DNA of 45,013 nt from an uncultured Chitinophagaceae bacterium (GTDB lineage Bacteria > Bacteroidota > Bacteroidia > Chitinophagales > Chitinophagaceae), in the NCBI GenBank assembly GCA_903904335.1, contig CAIVCF010000094.1, positions 1 through 45,013 of the forward strand, in the 5' to 3' direction. Below the pieces are notes generated by a model that worked only from the letters and a program-made list of their open reading frames with translations, was not told the DNA's origin and did not search any database. Both the position numbers and the translations under genes were made by a program. Positions within the stretch are counted from its first letter, which is position 1; the number at the start of each line of letters is the position of its first letter. Below are positions 41,404 through 45,013 of the stretch, in pieces.

Positions 41404-42339
41404 TCAAAGTTCTTCTTTACTGGCTCTTTTCAAAAATTCTTTTTCTTCATCTGTCAGCATATGGTAACCCTGATCATGAATTTTATCAAGTATTTCATCC
41501 AATCGCTGCTGAGTAAGATTTGGTTTTTTTTGAAAAGGTTCGGTAGTTGATTTATAAAACAACCTATCCTTGTCAGACTTTTGCAGCTGTTTTTTTTCAG
41601 GATTGAATAGATCATCAATCCAATCAACCAGATTATTCATCCAATCACTCCAGTCATTGCCTCTTCTTAATTGCCGTACAAAAATAAACCCAATTGCACC
41701 ACCCGCTAAATGAGCAATGGCATAACCACTGCTGGAACCGGCTGTAGTGGTATAATCAATCGCAACAAAAATTAAAGTCAGTACCCATAAAGGAATGCCA
41801 CCATTGATCATCGGGAAAAGACGATAATCAGGTGCTAAAGAAGTTGTAGCAACAGCTACTGCCATAACTGCGGCACCGCCGCCCATTAAATCGGCTACAG
41901 CATTAATATTTTGATGAAGTGACGGGATTAAATTCTCGCTCAACAAAAAGAAAACAGCCCCGGCAAATCCGCCATAGAGATAAATGGGAAATATTTTTTT
42001 ATTGCCTGTTAAGTCTTGTAAAATAAAACCGAATGCCCATAACCAAAGTAAAGTGCTGATCAATCCCCAGATACTTAATTGCGAAAACATATAGACGAAA
42101 ACCGTCCATGGTCTTGTAATTAATTTCTCTGTGTTTGCAGGTAATGTAAACCAGTCAAGTATCTGTTTATGAAAAAAAGTTTCAGCAGTGATGTTGTCAC
42201 TGTAAGATAAAAAGTAAACGATCTTTAAAAAATTAAGCAAAATAAAAATGAGCGCATTCACAGCAACCAATAAAACCAACGCATTGTTGCTTTGTCCCAA
42301 TAGCGGGCTTTTGCCTTTTTTGTATTCTTTTACACTCAT
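41404..42339 (-). CDS. Rhomboid-family protein lacking the catalytic serine (pseudo-rhomboid)
   Basis: The 311-aa protein has six hydrophobic segments and the rhomboid outline. The active-site GxSG motif aligned with GASGAVF of its neighbour reads GGGAAVM (residues 153-159), so the serine is Gly155. The segment matching HMFMHGNLGHIFGN is YMFSQLSIWGLIST, without the oxyanion Asn or the helix-2 histidines. Only the C-terminal His210 (IAHLAGG) remains. It is therefore probably not a protease but a binding pseudo-enzyme like iRhoms or derlins. The cytoplasmic tail (about 235-311) ends in a short helical domain, RLDEILDKIHDQGYHMLTDE, which I recall from Bacteroidota rhomboids. It lies directly downstream of the active rhomboid. 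Confidence 0.85.
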   Translation of the reverse strand: MSVKEYKKGKSPLLGQSNNALVLLVAVNALIFILLNFLKIVYFLSYSDNITAETFFHKQILDWFTLPANTEKLITRPWTVFVYMFSQLSIWGLISTLLWLWAFGFILQDLTGNKKIFPIYLYGGFAGAVFFLLSENLIPSLHQNINAVADLMGGGAAVMAVAVATTSLAPDYRLFPMINGGIPLWVLTLIFVAIDYTTTAGSSSGYAIAHLAGGAIGFIFVRQLRRGNDWSDWMNNLVDWIDDLFNPEKKQLQKSDKDRLFYKSTTEPFQKKPNLTQQRLDEILDKIHDQGYHMLTDEEKEFLKRASKEEL

Positions 42340-42378
42340 GGTTCAAAGTTCAGTAAAAACAGGAGCAATGACTAATCT

Positions 42379-43080
42379 TTAATAAAAATTACTTCGATTC
42401 TTTTTGTTCCAGAAATAGACCAATAAAAAACCTACCAATGCCCCGCCCAGATGTGCCACATGTGCCACATTATCTCCGGCAGAATTACTGATGGCCATAC
42501 TTAGTTCAAAACCGGCATACAATAAAACAAACCATTTTGCTTTTAATGGAATAAAGAAGTAGATATAGATTTTTGTGTTGGGAAACAAATAACCGAATGC
42601 CACCAAACAACCGAACACAGCACCGGATGCGCCTAATGTTGCTTCATTCAACTTCATGTAAAACCGTTCTCTGTATTCAGCTTGTGAAATTGCATCAAGC
42701 GAATTAAACGCACTGATGATATGCTCGTTTTCAAAATACAAAACAATCATGTGGCAAAGTGCTGCGCCTAATCCGCATACTAAATAAAAAGTAAGAAAAC
42801 GTTTGGGCCCCCATAAATTTTCTAAAATAGAACCAAACATCCACAAAGCAAACATGTTCCCGAAGATATGCCCGAGATTTCCATGCATGAACATGTGTGT
42901 AATAAATTGCCATGGGCGAAACAATGGACTTTGCCAGGTATGCAATGCAAACAAATCCTCCATGTTGATGAGCTCTCTGCCCACTGTATTCTGCGCCAAA
43001 AAAAATAAGCCATTCAGGATTAAAAGATTTTTAATCACTGCCGGTAATATCTGAAAACTGCTTGGTCTGAATTCTGTCAT
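42379..43080 (-). CDS. Rhomboid intramembrane serine protease (active-type)
   Basis: This intramembrane protease cleaves transmembrane segments. The 233-aa protein has the six-helix core. HMFMHGNLGHIFGNMFALW (about residues 62-80) carries the conserved histidines and the oxyanion asparagine, the nucleophile is Ser152 in LGASGAVFG, and the general base is His210 in VAHLGGALVG. The substrate is unknown. It heads a minus-strand set of active rhomboid, pseudo-rhomboid, EEP and EEP, with gaps of 39, 6 and 22 bases, so regulated membrane proteolysis and a membrane-bound phosphodiesterase appear to be made together. Confidence 0.93.
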   Translation of the reverse strand: MTEFRPSSFQILPAVIKNLLILNGLFFLAQNTVGRELINMEDLFALHTWQSPLFRPWQFITHMFMHGNLGHIFGNMFALWMFGSILENLWGPKRFLTFYLVCGLGAALCHMIVLYFENEHIISAFNSLDAISQAEYRERFYMKLNEATLGASGAVFGCLVAFGYLFPNTKIYIYFFIPLKAKWFVLLYAGFELSMAISNSAGDNVAHVAHLGGALVGFLLVYFWNKKNRSNFY

Positions 43081-43125
43081 ATTGTACTCAAAAACTTATA
43101 TTAATAAAGAAAACTAAATTATTTT

Positions 43126-44571
43126 TTACAGCTTTAATTTCAACTGCATCACATTTTCGATATGATGTGTGTGTGGAAACATATCCACCGGTTGAATTTT
43201 AGTAACCGCATATTTCTCATCCAGCAATGCGATATCCCTTGCCTGTGTTGCCGGATTACAACTTACATACACAATTATCGGTGCTGCAATTTCCAATAAT
43301 TTTTTCACTAATTTTTCATGCATTCCTGCACGCGGTGGATCGGTGATAACAACATCCGGCCTGCCATGTGTTTCAAAGAAAGCATCATCACAAATATCAA
43401 TCACATCTCCGGTCACAAATACAGAGTGTAAAATGTTGTTCAACGCTGCATTCTCTTTTGCATCTTCAATGGCCTGGGCAATTAATTCAACCCCAATAAT
43501 TTTCTTTGCATTCTTACTTGCAAAAATACCAATGCTTCCGGTGCCGCAATACAGATCATACAAGGTTTGTGTGCCATCCAGTTCAGCATATTCCCTTGCA
43601 ATATGATATAATTTTTCAGCCTGTTTTGTATTGGTTTGAAAGAATGATTTGGGACTGATCTTAAATTGAAAGTCTTCCAATTGTTCAATGATGGAGCCTT
43701 TTCCGAAATAAACTTGCGGATTGAGATCGAAAATACTGTCATTGAATTTTTTATTGATGGTGTACAATAATGTTGTGATCTGCGGAAACTGTTTCAGCAA
43801 CTGATCAAATAATTTTGTTTGATTTTCTTCATCATATCCCAACACAATATTGATCATCAATTCTCCTGTCGTAGCAGAACGCACCACAACATTACGCAAC
43901 CAGCCCTGATGTGATTTGATATCATAGAACGGCAAATTATTTTCCAATGCATATGCAACAATCGCCTTGCGAATTAAATTAGTTGGTTCGTGTTGTAAAT
44001 GGCAAGTATCAATCTCTACGATCTTATCAAACACACCTTTTGCATGAAAACCACCAAAGCCGCCTTCATTAATTATTTCGGCACCTTCACTTTTTAATTT
44101 CCTGAATTCATCAGAAGGAATAAATTTTTTATTACAAAAAGTAAATTCTAATTTATTTCTGTAATGCCTTGTTTCATCAGCACCGATGATTGAAAATAAT
44201 TCAGGTAAAATAACTTTGCCTATCCTGCTTAAATTATCATTTACTTGTTTTTGTTTATACAGTAATTGTTTTTCGTAAGGCAAGCTTTGCCATTGGCATC
44301 CGCCGCAAATACCAAAGTGTGAACAAAAGGGAAGAACTCTGTCAGCAGAATATTTTTTAAAACGCAAAGGGTAACCTTCGGCCCAATCTTTTTTACTTTT
44401 TTGTAATTGAACATCCACTACATCGCCGGGTACGGTGCCTTCAATAAAAATAACTTTACCATCCACTCTTGCCAAACACTTGCCTTCTGCTGCATAATCC
44501 TGCACCAATACATCTTCCAGAACAATGGCTCTTTTTTGTTTTTTCACAGCGGCAAAAATAGGGTGTTGCAT
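43126..44571 (-). CDS. rlmD: 23S rRNA (uracil-5-)-methyltransferase RlmD/RumA family
   Basis: This SAM-dependent enzyme makes 5-methyluridine in 23S rRNA. The 481-aa protein has an N-terminal TRAM domain (about residues 14-72), and a [4Fe-4S] site with Cys83, Cys89 and Cys92 in FCSHFGICGGC plus a later Cys in EIDTCHLQ (about 188). A methyltransferase domain follows, with LYDLYCGTGSIGIF (about 337), TDPPRAGMH (about 412) and the nucleophile Cys in VYVSCNPAT (about 440). The exact target (U747 or U1939 type) cannot be read, so rlmD is used as the family name. The cluster and nucleophile are intact. Confidence 0.92.
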   Translation of the reverse strand: MQHPIFAAVKKQKRAIVLEDVLVQDYAAEGKCLARVDGKVIFIEGTVPGDVVDVQLQKSKKDWAEGYPLRFKKYSADRVLPFCSHFGICGGCQWQSLPYEKQLLYKQKQVNDNLSRIGKVILPELFSIIGADETRHYRNKLEFTFCNKKFIPSDEFRKLKSEGAEIINEGGFGGFHAKGVFDKIVEIDTCHLQHEPTNLIRKAIVAYALENNLPFYDIKSHQGWLRNVVVRSATTGELMINIVLGYDEENQTKLFDQLLKQFPQITTLLYTINKKFNDSIFDLNPQVYFGKGSIIEQLEDFQFKISPKSFFQTNTKQAEKLYHIAREYAELDGTQTLYDLYCGTGSIGIFASKNAKKIIGVELIAQAIEDAKENAALNNILHSVFVTGDVIDICDDAFFETHGRPDVVITDPPRAGMHEKLVKKLLEIAAPIIVYVSCNPATQARDIALLDEKYAVTKIQPVDMFPHTHHIENVMQLKLKL

Positions 44572-44627
44572 GATTGAAATTTTTTTATTCTCAAAATCAA
44601 TCCGCAGTTGTTAAGTAATGTTTTTAT

Positions 44628-44963
44628 TCATTCATTCCAATCCCATATAACAATATCCCATCCAACGCCACCAAAAGTTAATGTACTGATTATTTTAAAA
44701 CCGGTCTTTAAATGCGCTTTAAGCGATCTCGGATTGGATTGAGCAATATCCGTCAGGCAATAATCATATTGTGATTGTAAACTTTTTTTATAATACTGAT
44801 ACATATCCTGCACTATCCCTTTACCACGATAATTTTTTGCAACACATAACTGTCCAACTACCACATATTTCGAATCTTTCAATGAAAATTTTTTATAGAC
44901 TAAAGTATCAATGGTATTAAATAGATCAGCTAACAGATTGGAAAATCCACGAGATTTGAACCC
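44628..44963 (-). CDS. GNAT N-acetyltransferase, 5' end missing or frameshifted
   Basis: The C-terminal part of a GNAT-fold acetyltransferase is clear: a strand VVVGQLCVAK, the acetyl-CoA pyrophosphate loop NYRGKG, helix VQDMYQYYKK, and SNPRSLKAHLKTGFKII. The only start codon in this frame is a TTG at 44882, giving 84 aa, too short for the fold. Family-like sequence (ADLFNTIDTLVYKK) continues 27 codons further upstream to an in-frame TAA at 44964-44966, with no ATG. The most economical reading is a frameshift or nonsense change near 44964, but the window ends 50 bases later and an assembly error is equally possible. Confidence 0.5.
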   Translation of the reverse strand, partial: GFKSRGFSNLLADLFNTIDTLVYKKFSLKDSKYVVVGQLCVAKNYRGKGIVQDMYQYYKKSLQSQYDYCLTDIAQSNPRSLKAHLKTGFKIISTLTFGGVGWDIVIWDWNE

Positions 44964-45013
44964 TTAATACCATCTCTGCTTGACCCCCAGTAACAGCAAC
45001 CTTACATGTTGAA

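Noticed and set aside
44900-45013. A possible tRNA on the minus strand suggested by GGGTTCAAATCTCG
   Set aside because: The T-stem does not pair properly, and no matching acceptor 5' arm occurs at the right distance.
1-45013. CRISPR array, prophage, transposon or integrated element
   Set aside because: No regularly spaced repeats, transposase, integrase, phage structural or cas-like genes are present, and composition is even across the window.

Overview
The window is chromosomal DNA of a low-GC member of the Bacteroidota, most likely the Chitinophagaceae or a close relative. The evidence is TAnnTTTG-type -7 promoter elements (tRNA, nfu, pnuC, inositol phosphatase, dnaN, cysS), almost no Shine-Dalgarno sequences, and proteins typical of the phylum: plug-domain proteins with an MG2-like N-terminus, bacterial GH3 proteins, DUF2891, a paired rhomboid locus and a short NADH-type 6-phosphogluconate dehydrogenase. 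The genus is inferred and is not fixed by any single marker. I see no phage, insertion sequence, CRISPR array or replication origin. This is a core region made of small operons.

Layout. 1-3.5 kb: acyltransferase, tRNA-Gln(CUG), a repeat-rich gap, a helical-repeat protein and a small membrane protein. 3.5-10 kb: lipoprotein cyclophilin, PhnA-like zinc protein, UvrD/PcrA helicase, Nfu-type Fe-S scaffold, DinB-fold protein, DUF2891 protein and a tiny membrane protein. 10-12.2 kb: OsmC, then a pnuC-tag-nadR operon that pairs nicotinamide riboside uptake with its kinase. 12.2-16 kb: a gluconate module, gntP divergent from gnd-gntK. 16-21 kb (minus strand): glycosyltransferase, GH3-family protein, LysE exporter, a secreted unknown and MtgA. 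21-24.2 kb: aldo/keto reductase, an inositol-phosphatase/thiL coupled pair and a VOC protein. 24.3-26.8 kb (minus): recX, omega-amidase-like nitrilase and nagA. 26.9-32.3 kb (plus): dnaN, a membrane fatty-acid-hydroxylase-type enzyme, kdsB, a secreted GH32 and an iron alcohol dehydrogenase resembling KdnB. 32.4-45 kb (minus): two tandem MG2/plug proteins, cysS, two tandem endonuclease/exonuclease/phosphatase membrane proteins, two tandem rhomboids, an RlmD-type rRNA methyltransferase and a GNAT remnant at the edge.

The right third holds three adjacent tandem paralogue pairs (MG2/plug, EEP, rhomboid). In the rhomboid pair one copy has lost the catalytic serine and the oxyanion asparagine. In the EEP pair one copy has a Glu-to-Asp change in its metal motif. 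The other signals worth attention are non-coding: a three-part alternating hairpin and repeated 15-mers upstream of the helical-repeat gene, a dispersed REP-like motif around uvrD and elsewhere, and a 17-bp palindrome ahead of the GH3 gene. kdsB lying close to a KdnB-like dehydrogenase raises the possibility of 8-amino-Kdo in the lipid A core. I found no single obviously new multi-gene system. The best candidates are the pseudo-rhomboid/EEP operon and the barrel-less plug pair.
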